Shown here: one piece after another, positions 9,207 to 17,761 of the stretch
How the letters are laid out: each line of letters begins with the position of its first letter
How positions within the stretch are numbered: the stretch's first letter is position 1
NCBI RefSeq assembly: GCF_916619195.1
Contig: NZ_CAKAKL010000003.1
Coordinates: forward strand, 1-64,000
Length of the DNA stretch: 64,000 bases
Direction of reading: 5' to 3'
From: Inquilinus sp. Marseille-Q2685
GTDB taxonomy: Bacteria; Pseudomonadota; Alphaproteobacteria; DSM-16000; Inquilinaceae
Made by a program: the position numbers and the translations under genes
Notes under the pieces: model-generated
What the model saw: only the letters and a program-made list of their open reading frames with translations
Databases searched by the model: none
Told to the model about the DNA's origin: nothing

Positions 9207-11471
9207 TCACCAGCGGTAGCCCAGCGAGGCCGAAATGGTGAAGGGCTCGCCGTAACGGCAGCCGCCGATGTCGACGCAGGTGATGTAGTCCGTGTCGAAC
9301 AGGTTCTTGGCGTTGAGCTGCAGCGTGGTTCCCGTCAGGCGTTCGTCGAGCGCGCCGAAATCATAGGAGATCATGGCGTCCACCAGCATCCGGCCCGGCA
9401 CGTCCTCGCGGACCTTCCCTCCGGCCTCGGGGCTGCTGGCGGGATAGAAGCCCGGGATGTTGGTGGAGCTCAGATACTGCAGGCCGGCGCCGATCGTCAG
9501 GCCCCTGAGGCCGAGGCCGTCGAGCTTGTAGTCGGCCCAGACCGAGACATTGTGATACGGGACCAGGGCCAGGCGCTCGTCCTTCAGCTGGCCTTCCATG
9601 TTGCGTGCATCGGTATAGCTGTAGGCGCCGACGAGGTTGAGCGCACCGATGCTGGCCCGGGCCTCCAGCTCGATGCCCTGCGATCGCACCTTGCCAGTCT
9701 GGATCGAGAACAGGTTGTTCTCCGGATCCGTCATCAGCACATGGTCCTGGTCGATCCGGAAGATGGCGCCGCTGATCAGGAAGTTCTCGCCCGCCGGCTG
9801 GTAGCGCAGCCCGGCCTCGTACTGGTTGGCCTTGCTCGGCTCGAACTGCCTTCCGTCGGCGCTGACGCCGGCACTCAGCGCGGTCGGGTCGAAGGACTGG
9901 CTGAAGCTGACATAGGGCGCGAGGCCGTTGTCGAACAGATACAGCAGCCCGACGCGGCCAGTGAAGGCGCTGTCCGAACGGCTCTGCTTCCGGTCGATGC
10001 CCAGAAGGTCGAGCGTGGCCTGATTGCGGTAGCTGTTGTTGTAGGCGTCGGCCCAGTCGTAGCGGCCGCCGAGCACCAGGATCAGCTTGTCGTAGATCTT
10101 CATCTGATCCTGGAAATAGATGCCGATCTGCGAGCCCGAGTTCTTGAAGCCGGTGTTGTTGCTGTTGTTGACGGTGACGGTCGCGTCGTAGACCGGGTCG
10201 TAGATGTCGTTGAGCGCGGCGACCGAGCCGCCGAAGCGGTTGGTGTCGTAGCTGACGCCGTATGTGTTGATGCCGGCCAGGAGCGTGTGCTGCACCGGTC
10301 CGGTCTCGACCTTTGCCTCCAGCGAGGTGTCGGTGGTGAAGCCGTTCGACTCCTCGTCGCGATTGATCACGCCGCGGGTCAGGGAATTGTCGGCCCTGAG
10401 CGTTCCGTAGCTCAGATAGTTCCAATCCACCTCGGCATGATAGTAGCGCAGGGAATTGCGCAGGGTCAGGCTGTCGTTGAACTTGTGCTCGAGCTGGTAG
10501 CCGAGCGTGTAGCTCTCGCTGTAGTACTTGTCGTAGCCCTTCTGGCCGATGAACAGGTCGCGCGGGATCTTGCCTTCGCGCAATTCGGTGAAGGGCATTG
10601 GCGGCGCGAAGCGGGTGTAGATCTCCTGATAGTCGCTCAGGAAGGTGATGGTGGTCGCGTCCGACGGCCGGAAGGTGAGGGCCGGGGCGATGTAGAACTT
10701 GTCGTCCGGCACGTGATCGACCCAGTTGCCGGAATCGCGCCACAGGCCGGTCAGCCGGTAGGACAGCATGCCGTTGTCATCGATCGGCCCGCCGGTATCG
10801 CCGGAGAACTGGGTCCGGCCGTAGCTCCCGTACTCGGCGTTCAGCTCGTGGAACGTCGTGTCGGTCGGCCGCTTGCTGATGGCGTTGACCACGCCGCCGG
10901 GGGTCAACTGGCCGTAGAGGACGGAGGAGGGACCACGCAGCACCTCGATGCGCTCCAGCCCGTACGGCTCCTGGTTGCCGTCATAGACGTTCGACTGCAG
11001 CCGCAGCCCGTCGCGCAGCATGCCGGATGCGCCGGTGGACACGTTGAAGCCGCGGATCATGAAATCGTCGTTCAGCCGGCTGTAGGCGCCGGACTGGAAG
11101 GTGACGCCGGGGGTGTAGGTCAGCGCCTGGGACAGGGTCTCGGCGTTCGTCGCCGTGATCTGGTCCTTGGGAACCACCGAGATCGACTGCGGCGTCTCGA
11201 TCAGCGGCGTGGCGGTCTTGGTGGCGCTGAGGCCGGTGTTGGCCACGAAACCCTGCACCGGGCCGGTCGGGCTCTCGCCCTGGCCGGTGACGACGATCGG
11301 GGCCAGGACGACGCCGTCCCCGGGCTGCGTCTCCTGCACCTGCGGCTGCGCCGGAGGCTGAACCTGCGTCTGCGCCTGCGCGGATGTCCCGACCGATCCG
11401 CTGGCCGCGACGAGAATGGTTGTCGTTAGCAACATCCGCACGCGGTCGCGCGCGCCGTATCCAGCACCCAT
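9207..11471 (-). CDS. TonB-dependent siderophore receptor
   Basis: 754-residue outer-membrane receptor of the FhuA/FpvA type. After a signal peptide (cut near TSAQAQ) come the plug domain (TGLSATKTATPLIETPQSISVVPKDQI, then EVLRGPSSVLYGQLTPGGVVN) and a 22-strand barrel ending in an aromatic residue (SASLGYRW), the usual outer-membrane insertion signal. There is no clear N-terminal signalling domain, so it is a plain transporter rather than a transducer. It is the first gene of the uptake operon; an AT-rich palindrome resembling a Fur site lies upstream. The ligand is presumably the siderophore made by the synthetases at the left edge. Confidence 0.95.
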   Translation of the reverse strand: MGAGYGARDRVRMLLTTTILVAASGSVGTSAQAQTQVQPPAQPQVQETQPGDGVVLAPIVVTGQGESPTGPVQGFVANTGLSATKTATPLIETPQSISVVPKDQITATNAETLSQALTYTPGVTFQSGAYSRLNDDFMIRGFNVSTGASGMLRDGLRLQSNVYDGNQEPYGLERIEVLRGPSSVLYGQLTPGGVVNAISKRPTDTTFHELNAEYGSYGRTQFSGDTGGPIDDNGMLSYRLTGLWRDSGNWVDHVPDDKFYIAPALTFRPSDATTITFLSDYQEIYTRFAPPMPFTELREGKIPRDLFIGQKGYDKYYSESYTLGYQLEHKFNDSLTLRNSLRYYHAEVDWNYLSYGTLRADNSLTRGVINRDEESNGFTTDTSLEAKVETGPVQHTLLAGINTYGVSYDTNRFGGSVAALNDIYDPVYDATVTVNNSNNTGFKNSGSQIGIYFQDQMKIYDKLILVLGGRYDWADAYNNSYRNQATLDLLGIDRKQSRSDSAFTGRVGLLYLFDNGLAPYVSFSQSFDPTALSAGVSADGRQFEPSKANQYEAGLRYQPAGENFLISGAIFRIDQDHVLMTDPENNLFSIQTGKVRSQGIELEARASIGALNLVGAYSYTDARNMEGQLKDERLALVPYHNVSVWADYKLDGLGLRGLTIGAGLQYLSSTNIPGFYPASSPEAGGKVREDVPGRMLVDAMISYDFGALDERLTGTTLQLNAKNLFDTDYITCVDIGGCRYGEPFTISASLGYRW

Positions 11472-11548
11472 GCCACCCCATCCTTCTTATTCGGAACCGC
11501 GGACGCCGGCGGCCTGCGCCGCGCCCGTCGTGAAATGCCGGCTGCTCA

Positions 11549-11578
11549 ATTATCAAGAATAATAATGACTCGCAATCT
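11549..11578 (-). promoter_or_regulatory. Candidate Fur/iron box upstream of the receptor operon
   Basis: An AT-rich island in otherwise very GC-rich DNA. It contains an 18-bp inverted repeat, ATTAT-N8-ATAAT (11549-11566), followed on the plus strand by TGACTCGCAAT. Read on the minus strand it runs TTGCGAGTCATTATTATTCT, similar in style to Fur-controlled receptor promoters. It sits about 80-105 bases before the receptor ATG. Assignment to Fur rather than another iron regulator (RirA, Irr) is inference from position and base composition. Confidence 0.45.
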
Positions 11579-11641
11579 CATTTCATGAAGATTTTCATCG
11601 AACTCGACGGATCGGCGAACCGCGCCCGGCGTTGCCCGTCG

Positions 11642-12187
11642 TCAGGCCCTGCTGAGCCGGTCGAGGATGGTCTGCGCCTGATCCAAATGGCGCTTGATGA
11701 TCGGGACGAGTTGGGTGGCGATCGCCTTCAGCGCGGGGTTGGCGCCGAAGCTGCTGTAGTCCTGCTGCAGCTTCAGCGCCGCGGTGTGGGCTTCCACCTG
11801 GGTCCGCATGTACAGCCGGTCGAAATCCTGCTCGGTCCCGGTGGCGAGATCCTGCAGCAGCTGGTCGTGTCGCGCGTCCACGCTGGTCGGCAGGGAGGTG
11901 GCGAGATTCTGGCCCTTCGCCGCCTCCGTCAGCTGCTCTCCGGCCTTCATGTGGTCGTCGATCATCATCCGGGCGAAGCTGCGCACCTCGTCGGAGGCTG
12001 CCTTCTCCAGCGCCGCCTGGGCGGCCGAGACCTCGAACAGGTTGCTGATCGCGGTCTCCCGGACATAGCCGGCCGCATCGGTCTGCACCGGCTGCACGGC
12101 GACGTTGCCGCTCTGCGCCGATGCGGTCGGGACGGTCGCGAGGCAGGCCATGGCGGCGACGGCCACAACCGCCGGGAGGCGTCTCAT
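11642..12187 (-). CDS. DUF4142 family exported protein
   Basis: 181 residues with a cleavable signal peptide (MRRLPAVVAVAAMACLATVPTASAQ) followed by a helical DUF4142 domain: ETAISNLFEVSAAQAALEKAASDEVRSFA, then MMIDDHMKAGEQL and DRLYMRTQVEAHTAALKLQQDY. These ferritin-like four-helix proteins are predicted to be periplasmic; their function is not settled and I do not assign one. It stands alone between the receptor operon and the nuclease gene, all on the minus strand. Confidence 0.88.
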   Translation of the reverse strand: MRRLPAVVAVAAMACLATVPTASAQSGNVAVQPVQTDAAGYVRETAISNLFEVSAAQAALEKAASDEVRSFARMMIDDHMKAGEQLTEAAKGQNLATSLPTSVDARHDQLLQDLATGTEQDFDRLYMRTQVEAHTAALKLQQDYSSFGANPALKAIATQLVPIIKRHLDQAQTILDRLSRA

Positions 12188-12224
12188 GGTCGGCTCCGTG
12201 CTGGAGGCGGACGATCTCGCCTGG

Positions 12225-12962
12225 TCAACGAGACGGCCGGATCGCGGGTTCCGACGCCATCGGAACCGGATCGACCCGGATCTCGGCGATTAGCGGCAGA
12301 TGGTCCGAGACATGCCGGCCCTCGGGATCGACCCAGCTGCGCAGCAGGGCGTGGCGCGGCCGGCAGTACACGCGGTCGAGCGTCAGCACGGGGCAGCGGG
12401 CCGGGTAGGTGCGCTGCGGCGTGCGGGCCGGCAGCACCTCGGCCAGCGACCGCCGGACGGCGCCGTTCCAGGTCCAGTCGTTGAAATCGCCGAGCATGAC
12501 CGAGGTCCGCGCGGCGCTGTCGGCGATCCGCGCCAGCATCGCCGCCTGGCGGCGCCGCTCCGAGAAGGCGAGGCCGAGATGGACCGAAGCGAGGTGGAGC
12601 GGGCCGGCCGGGGCCGAGACCATGGCCTCGACGGCGCAGCGCGGCTCCCGGCGGGAATGGGTCAGGTCGTGCAGCTGGATGGCCGACAGCGGCCAGCGGC
12701 TGATCAGAAGATGCCCGTAATGCCCGTCCGGCGCGACGATGGTCCGTGCCGCGGCGGTGTGGGGGCCGAGCGCCGTGGATAGCAGGGCAAAGGGGGAATC
12801 GGGGCCGTTGCCGCGGCCGCGCGAATCCACCTCCTGCAGGGCGACGATGTCGGGCTCGTGCCGCTGGACCAGGGCGACCACGCGGTCCAGGTCGTAACGG
12901 CCGTCCGGGCCGATGCCGGCGTGGATGTTCCATGTCAGGAGGCGGAGCGGCGCGTCCGTCAC
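12225..12962 (-). CDS. Endonuclease/exonuclease/phosphatase family protein
   Basis: 245-residue protein of the DNase I-like EEP fold. Visible motifs: LLTWNIHAG near the start (metal-binding Asn), IVALQEVDSRG (catalytic Glu), MLGDFNDW (Asp/Asn pair) and HVSDHLPLI (final Asp-His). The start is the GTG at 12962, whose GTGA overlaps the stop of the phospholipase D gene; much longer upstream open frame on this strand is read-through of that gene in another frame. There is no signal peptide, so it is probably cytoplasmic. Substrates of this fold include DNA, phosphoinositides and sphingomyelin. Translational coupling to a phospholipase D fusion makes a lipid-related or membrane-repair role worth considering. 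Confidence 0.88.
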   Translation of the reverse strand: MTDAPLRLLTWNIHAGIGPDGRYDLDRVVALVQRHEPDIVALQEVDSRGRGNGPDSPFALLSTALGPHTAAARTIVAPDGHYGHLLISRWPLSAIQLHDLTHSRREPRCAVEAMVSAPAGPLHLASVHLGLAFSERRRQAAMLARIADSAARTSVMLGDFNDWTWNGAVRRSLAEVLPARTPQRTYPARCPVLTLDRVYCRPRHALLRSWVDPEGRHVSDHLPLIAEIRVDPVPMASEPAIRPSR

Positions 12963-15124
12963 GACCGTGAGCGCCGCCTCCGGCTGACCAGCGCCTGCAG
13001 CCCGACGGACAGCGCGATCCAGGCGGCCAGGACCGCCAGCAGGATACCGATCTCCGCCAGCGACGGATCGCGCAGGATCGACAGGATGCGGTCGCCCAGC
13101 GTCGACAGCACCAGCAGCCCAGGCGCCAGGCCGAGCGCGGTGCCCAGGACGAAATCGAGGATCGGGATCCGCGCCGCGCCGGCGACCAGGTTGACCAGGG
13201 TGAAGGGCGCGACCGGCACCAGCCGGATCGTGGCGACGGCGACTACCCCGCGGCGGGCGATGCCGTCGCGGATCCGGTGCAGCCGCGGGCCCATGACGGC
13301 GCGCAAGGCATTCTCGCCCGCCATCAGGCCGACCAGATAGCCGGCGAGGGCGCTGGCCAGCGCGCCGGCCCCGGCATAGGCCAGCCCCGGCCAGGCGCCA
13401 TAGGCGGCGGCCGTCGCGGCGATCAGCACCGTCACCGGGAACATCACCATCCCGCCCAGCACGAAGGCTGCGATGACCAGCGGCGGCCCCCAGCCGGTTC
13501 CCGCCAGGCCGTGCAGGGACTGCTGCAGCCGCTCCGGCTGCGCCCAGCCGGCGAGGTCGGTGGTGCTCCAGGCCAGCGCCAGCAGCAGGGCCGCGATGAT
13601 GATCGGGGCGATGCGCAGCAGGCCGCGCCAGCGCGCCTTGACCGAGGCCAGGGCGCGGTCGATCAGGCCGGTCGCCGGCAGCGGATGGCGGGGATCGGCG
13701 AAGCCGGCGAGAGTCCAGCCCCGCTCGTCCGCGACCGGCTGATGGTCGTCGACCGGCACCAGCCGGCGTTCCGTCCCGGCGGCCGCGATCGCGACCAGCA
13801 GGGATCCGGTCTCGCGGATCCGCCGGTCCATCTCCTCCGGCTCGACCCCGCAATGCTCGGCCAGCAGACGGGCGCGGATGCGCCGGATGGCCCGGCGCTC
13901 ATCGGCGTCGATGGCCTCGATGGTCAGGTCGCATTCGCTGTCCACGCCCATCGAGCGGTTGCAGAGATTGGCGGAGCCGACCCGCAGAAGCCGGTCGTCC
14001 ACGATCATCAGCTTGGAATGGACCATGACGTCGGCCGTCGCGCCGTCGCGGCCGGCCTGCGGGTGCAGCAGCCGGACCCGGCCGGCGACGCCGCCGGCGC
14101 GCAGGATCTCCATGAACCGGATGCGGCCGGGCGCCATGGCGCGATGCTCGACCCAGCTGTGATGGATGCGCGGGGCCACGATCACGGCCTGCAGCGCCGG
14201 GACGTCCTGCATCCGGCGGGCCAGGCGTTCGGCCATGTGAGCGGAGGTCAGGAACTGGTTCTCGATGTAGATCGCCTCCTGCGCCGTATCGATCATGTCC
14301 TCGAACAGGGCCTCGATCTCGCGCACCTCGCCCTCGCCAGGGTACAGCGGCAGCGTCCGCGAAATGCCGACGGCGACGTCGCGGAAATCCGCCTCGACCT
14401 GCTCGGGCCACGGCACGGACCGGGCGGCGACGGCCGGCAGCGCCTCGTATGTCGCGCGCTCCCAGCGCCAGCGGGCGAGCTCGGCCAGGGCCCGCGCCGC
14501 GGGGCCGTCGACGGCCATCTGGACATCGTGGAAGGGCGGGTAGGCGACGCCGGCCGGGTCGACCCGGCCGGGATGCTCCGGCCGGTGGCACGAGGTGTCC
14601 CAGCGACGGATCGTCAGGTCCAGCCCGCCGACGAAGGCGACCGCATCGTCGATCACCACGATCTTCTGGTGGTGGGAGGAGCCGACGGGGATCTCGTCGT
14701 CGAGGCACAGCTCGATCTGCGGCGGCGTGCTCCATTGCAGGGCGAGCAGCGGCAGGGGCTCGCGCTCCAGCGCGTAGTACAGCGAATAGTTCCAGAGCAG
14801 CAGCTTGACGGACAGCTCGGGCCGCTCGCGGACAAGGGCGCAGAGGAAATCGCCCAGCGTGGCCGGCAGCCCGTCCTCGGGCTCGCCCTCCGGTCCGACC
14901 AGGGGCGGCCGGCTGTCGATGTCCCAGCCGATCACCAGGATCCGGTGCTTCGCCTGCCGCATCGCCGAGCGCAACGCCCCGAAATAGGCGGCGGCGTCGA
15001 CCAGCACCGCGGCCCGGCGGGCCTGCTCGATCCGCCAGACGTTCCGCCGCGGCCGCAGCACGGATGTCTCGGCGGGTCGGTCCGCCTCCTGGTCGACGAC
15101 CGCGGTGCTTCGAATGACCCTCAC
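12959..15124 (-). CDS. Phospholipase D-VTT domain fusion membrane protein
   Basis: 721 residues. The N-terminal two thirds is a phospholipase D-type domain with both HxKxxxxD motifs: H152-K154-D159 in HHQKIVVIDD and H369-K371-D376 in HSKLMIVDD, each followed by a GS/GGLD or GSANL turn. From about residue 510 the protein becomes membranous and contains a VTT (TVP38/DedA-like) domain, with GMVMFPVTVLIAATAAAYG, RLVPVAPFTLVNLVAG and further helices to the basic C-terminus. Such fusions are known in proteobacteria, but their physiological reaction (phosphatidyl transfer, cardiolipin-type synthesis or lipid scrambling) is unclear. It overlaps the downstream EEP gene by 4 bases. Confidence 0.92.
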   Translation of the reverse strand: MRVIRSTAVVDQEADRPAETSVLRPRRNVWRIEQARRAAVLVDAAAYFGALRSAMRQAKHRILVIGWDIDSRPPLVGPEGEPEDGLPATLGDFLCALVRERPELSVKLLLWNYSLYYALEREPLPLLALQWSTPPQIELCLDDEIPVGSSHHQKIVVIDDAVAFVGGLDLTIRRWDTSCHRPEHPGRVDPAGVAYPPFHDVQMAVDGPAARALAELARWRWERATYEALPAVAARSVPWPEQVEADFRDVAVGISRTLPLYPGEGEVREIEALFEDMIDTAQEAIYIENQFLTSAHMAERLARRMQDVPALQAVIVAPRIHHSWVEHRAMAPGRIRFMEILRAGGVAGRVRLLHPQAGRDGATADVMVHSKLMIVDDRLLRVGSANLCNRSMGVDSECDLTIEAIDADERRAIRRIRARLLAEHCGVEPEEMDRRIRETGSLLVAIAAAGTERRLVPVDDHQPVADERGWTLAGFADPRHPLPATGLIDRALASVKARWRGLLRIAPIIIAALLLALAWSTTDLAGWAQPERLQQSLHGLAGTGWGPPLVIAAFVLGGMVMFPVTVLIAATAAAYGAWPGLAYAGAGALASALAGYLVGLMAGENALRAVMGPRLHRIRDGIARRGVVAVATIRLVPVAPFTLVNLVAGAARIPILDFVLGTALGLAPGLLVLSTLGDRILSILRDPSLAEIGILLAVLAAWIALSVGLQALVSRRRRSRS

Positions 15125-15219
15125 GGCGTGGGATCCCTCCCTTCCTATCCCCTCCCGTCAACGCGCGAAGGCGGGGGAATGTCACCGCCGCTCCGGCCGG
15201 CTGCGATCTCCGTCGCCCG

Positions 15220-15399
15220 CGGGAACACGCTGAGGCAGCCGGCCCTGGTCGCGGGGTGATCGACGAGCACCGCCGCATTCACCGTGCCATCGCCGGCGGA
15301 GCCGTCGCCGCGGCACGCGAGGCGATGCGCTGGCATCTGCTGGCCGCGGCGCGGCGGCTCGGCCTTCTCGACGAGGCCGAGGCCGCGCGGCTGCGCTGA
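15220..15399 (+). pseudogene. Remnant of a GntR-family regulator (FCD C-terminal end)
   Basis: This piece lies in the only gap longer than 300 bases (15125-15465). Translated in the frame ending at the TGA at 15397-15399, it gives REHAEAAGPGRGVIDEHRRI followed by HRAIAGGAVAAAREAMRWHL and a short tail. That is the pattern of the last helices of an FCD ligand-binding domain of GntR regulators (HRAI-A-G-AAR-AM--HL). No helix-turn-helix, no start codon with a ribosome site, and no rest of the domain precede it; the codons before it read as unrelated low-complexity sequence. I read it as a deletion relic. The rest of the gap shows no gene. Confidence 0.55.
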
Positions 15400-15465
15400 T
15401 GCGCATCTTGCCGGATGGCCGCCGGCTCGGCTAACGAAGAGCCGAAACCGAGAGACGATCCCGAT

Positions 15466-16743
15466 ATGAGCATGCTGACCGACGGCGCCGCCGCCACCTG
15501 GGGCATCGCCGCGCTGGCGACCGGCGGCGTCATCCTGCGACCCTGGCGCCTGCCCGAGGCGATCTGGGCGGCCGCCGGCGCCGTGGCGCTGGTCGGGTTC
15601 GGGCTGCTGACGGCATCCGATGCCCTGGCGGCGATCGGCAAGGGCACCGATGTCTACCTGTTCCTGATCGGCATGATGCTGCTGGCCGAACTGGCGCGGA
15701 CCGAAGGGCTGTTCGACTGGGCTGCGGCGATCGCGGCGCGGCAGGCCCGCGGATCGGCGAGCCGGTTGTTCGGGCTGACCTATGTCGTCGGCATTATCGT
15801 CACCGTCTTCCTGTCGAACGACGCCACCGCCGTGGTGCTGACACCCGCGGTCTATGCCGTGGCGCGGGCGGCCGGGGCGGCGCCGTTGCCCTATCTCCTG
15901 ATCTGCGCGTTCATCGCCAACGCCGCCAGCTTCGTGCTGCCGATCTCGAACCCGGCCAACCTCGTGGTGTTCGGCAGCCAGATGCCGCCGCTGCTGACGT
16001 GGCTGTCCTGGTTCGCCTTGCCGTCGGCGTTGGCGATCGGGGCGACCTTCGTCGCGCTGCGGCTGACCCAGGCGAAGGCGCTGCGTGCGCCCATCGCCAC
16101 CGCCGTGCCGGTGCCGGCCCTGCCGCCCGGCGGCCATATGGCGGCCTGGGGCCTCGGCGTCACCGCCGTCGTTCTGCTGCTGGCCTCCGCCTTCGGGCTC
16201 GATCTCGGCCTGCCCACGGCGCTGGCCGGTCTCTTCACCACCGCGGCGGTGCTGCTGCATCGCCGTGCCGCGCCCTGGGGGCTGCTGCGCCGCATCTCCT
16301 GGGAGGTGCTGCCGCTGGTCGCCGGGCTGTTCGTGCTGGTCGAGGGGCTGGACCGGACCGGCGTCGTCCATCTCCTCGCCGCCACGCTGCAGGACGCCAT
16401 GGCTCGCTCGGTCGGCGGCGCCGCCTGGGGCACGGGTGTGATCGTGGCGGTGGCCACCAACCTGATGAACAACCTGCCGGCGGGGCTGATCGTGCAGTCG
16501 ACGCTGGCTCAGGCCCCTCTGGACCAATTCCCCATGCCGCCGCAGATCGCCGGCGCCGCGCTGATCGCCATCGATCTCGGCCCGAACCTGTCGGTCACCG
16601 GATCGCTGGCCACCATCCTCTGGCTGGTGGCCCTGCGCCGCGAGGGGCTGGAGGTCGGGGCGCTGCAGTTCCTCCGGCTCGGTCTCGTCGTGATGCCGCC
16701 GTCGCTGCTGCTCGCTCTGGCCGGATTTCTCCTGCCCTGGTGA
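15466..16743 (+). CDS. ArsB/SLC13-type anion or ion carrier
   Basis: 425-residue polytopic membrane protein of the ArsB/NhaD (ion transporter) superfamily, close to ArsB in length (429). About ten to twelve hydrophobic segments are visible. Conserved stretches include VTVFLSNDATAVVLTPAVYA, FVLPISNPANLVVFG and NLMNNLPAGLIVQS, the two repeated Asn/Pro-rich re-entrant regions of this fold. I chose the ATG at 15466 (MSMLTDG) over one 51 bases upstream because the latter lies in poorly coding DNA. No arsR, arsC or other ars gene is nearby, so the substrate may be arsenite, another anion or something else. Confidence 0.85.
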   Translation: MSMLTDGAAATWGIAALATGGVILRPWRLPEAIWAAAGAVALVGFGLLTASDALAAIGKGTDVYLFLIGMMLLAELARTEGLFDWAAAIAARQARGSASRLFGLTYVVGIIVTVFLSNDATAVVLTPAVYAVARAAGAAPLPYLLICAFIANAASFVLPISNPANLVVFGSQMPPLLTWLSWFALPSALAIGATFVALRLTQAKALRAPIATAVPVPALPPGGHMAAWGLGVTAVVLLLASAFGLDLGLPTALAGLFTTAAVLLHRRAAPWGLLRRISWEVLPLVAGLFVLVEGLDRTGVVHLLAATLQDAMARSVGGAAWGTGVIVAVATNLMNNLPAGLIVQSTLAQAPLDQFPMPPQIAGAALIAIDLGPNLSVTGSLATILWLVALRREGLEVGALQFLRLGLVVMPPSLLLALAGFLLPW

Positions 16744-17076
16744 TCAGGCCAGGCTCCACAGGGCCAGGATCAGCACCACCACGAAGATCAGCGCGAACAG
16801 GAAGGCGATGGCGTAGATCGGCCGCAGGGTCCGCGGCAGCCTCGGATCGGACGTCGCGGGGCCGCGCGCGAGTTCGGTGTCCGGCGGACGCCCGATCGCT
16901 TCGCGGCGGCGGGCGTCCCGGATCTCCTCGGAGGTGGGCGGCATGCCGGCGGCCTCGTCATCGGTGCCGAGCGGCGCCGCAGCCGGGTCCTGCACCGGGA
17001 TCTTGTCTCCGGTCAGGCCGCGGTCGATGTCCCGCCGCAGCTGTTCCGCGCTCTCCTTCCGGCTGGGCGAAGGCAT
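16744..17076 (-). CDS. Small membrane-anchored protein, unknown function
   Basis: 110 residues. The first 80 are charged and polar (MPSPSRKESAEQLRRDID, PPTSEEIRDARRREAIGRPP) and the last 24 form a single hydrophobic helix (RPIYAIAFLFALIFVVVLIL) at the C-terminus, suggesting a tail-anchored inner-membrane protein facing the cytoplasm. The gene is tail-to-tail with the ArsB-like carrier (stops abut) and divergent from the ferritin-like gene. I do not recognise a family. Confidence 0.7.
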   Translation of the reverse strand: MPSPSRKESAEQLRRDIDRGLTGDKIPVQDPAAAPLGTDDEAAGMPPTSEEIRDARRREAIGRPPDTELARGPATSDPRLPRTLRPIYAIAFLFALIFVVVLILALWSLA

Positions 17077-17227
17077 TCCAAGCTCCGAGATGACCGTTAC
17101 CCGGCCAATGGCGGCGGCCGGCCGCCGGTTCCGGCCGGGGGCGTCGCAATTTTTGGCGGCCGGCCGAACGGGTCCCGGCGCAACGCTGTTGAGCCTTCAA
17201 GACGTATCGAAGCGACAGGAGAGTGCG

Positions 17228-17734
17228 ATGACCGATCCGAGAGAGCATCTGACGCATTGGTTGCGCGACGCCTACGCCATGGAGAGCCAGGCGGTGTCCC
17301 TTCTGGAGACGCAGATCGACCGGCTCGAGACCTATCCCGAGGCCAAGGCGAAGGTGCAGGAGCATCTGCAGCAGACCAAACGGCAGCGGGAGGATGTGGA
17401 GGACTGCCTGGCGAAGCTCGGCGCCGACCCGTCCGACCTCAAGGTCCTGGCCCAGAAGACCATCGCCAACATCCAGGGCCTGTTCCACTCCATGACCGAG
17501 GACGAGGTGCTGAAGCACGCACTCGGCAGCTACTCCTTCGAGCAGTTCGAGGCCGGCAGCTACCGCATGCTGGCGGCCGCCGCCCGCGAGGCCGGCGAGC
17601 CCGGCATCGCCGAGACCTGCGAGCGCATCCAGGCCGAGGAGGAGGCGATGGGAGACTGGATCTGGCAGCAGATGCCGGCCCTGACCCAGGAGTATATGAG
17701 CCGCTCCGAGGTCGGGGTCACCGCCAAGCGCTGA
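17228..17734 (+). CDS. DUF892 / YciF-like ferritin-like protein
   Basis: 168 residues of the YciE/YciF (DUF892) ferritin-like family. It starts HLTHWLRDAYAMESQAVSLLETQ and continues LQQTKRQREDVEDCLAKLG, KTIANIQGLFHSMTEDEVLKHALGSYSFEQFE and CERIQAEEEAMGDWIWQQMP, giving the glutamate/histidine pattern of a four-helix metal-binding bundle. Members are induced by osmotic and general stress in enterics; the function is not firmly known. A good ribosome site (ACAGGAGAG) precedes the ATG. The gene is monocistronic with its own upstream region (17077-17227). Confidence 0.9.
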   Translation: MTDPREHLTHWLRDAYAMESQAVSLLETQIDRLETYPEAKAKVQEHLQQTKRQREDVEDCLAKLGADPSDLKVLAQKTIANIQGLFHSMTEDEVLKHALGSYSFEQFEAGSYRMLAAAAREAGEPGIAETCERIQAEEEAMGDWIWQQMPALTQEYMSRSEVGVTAKR

Positions 17735-17761
17735 CCCCGGCCGGTCGGGTGCGGCGGCCGG

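Noticed and set aside
9033-11429. Plus-strand open frame of almost 800 codons opposite the TonB receptor
   Set aside because: No start signal or domain, and it is the complement of a full receptor with plug and barrel motifs.
12963-13853. Upstream extension of the EEP phosphodiesterase gene
   Set aside because: It overlaps the VTT domain of the phospholipase D fusion in another frame; the GTG in the GTGA overlap is the natural start.
15125-15219. Possible small gene before the FCD remnant
   Set aside because: No start with a ribosome site; the translation is low complexity and matches nothing I recognise.
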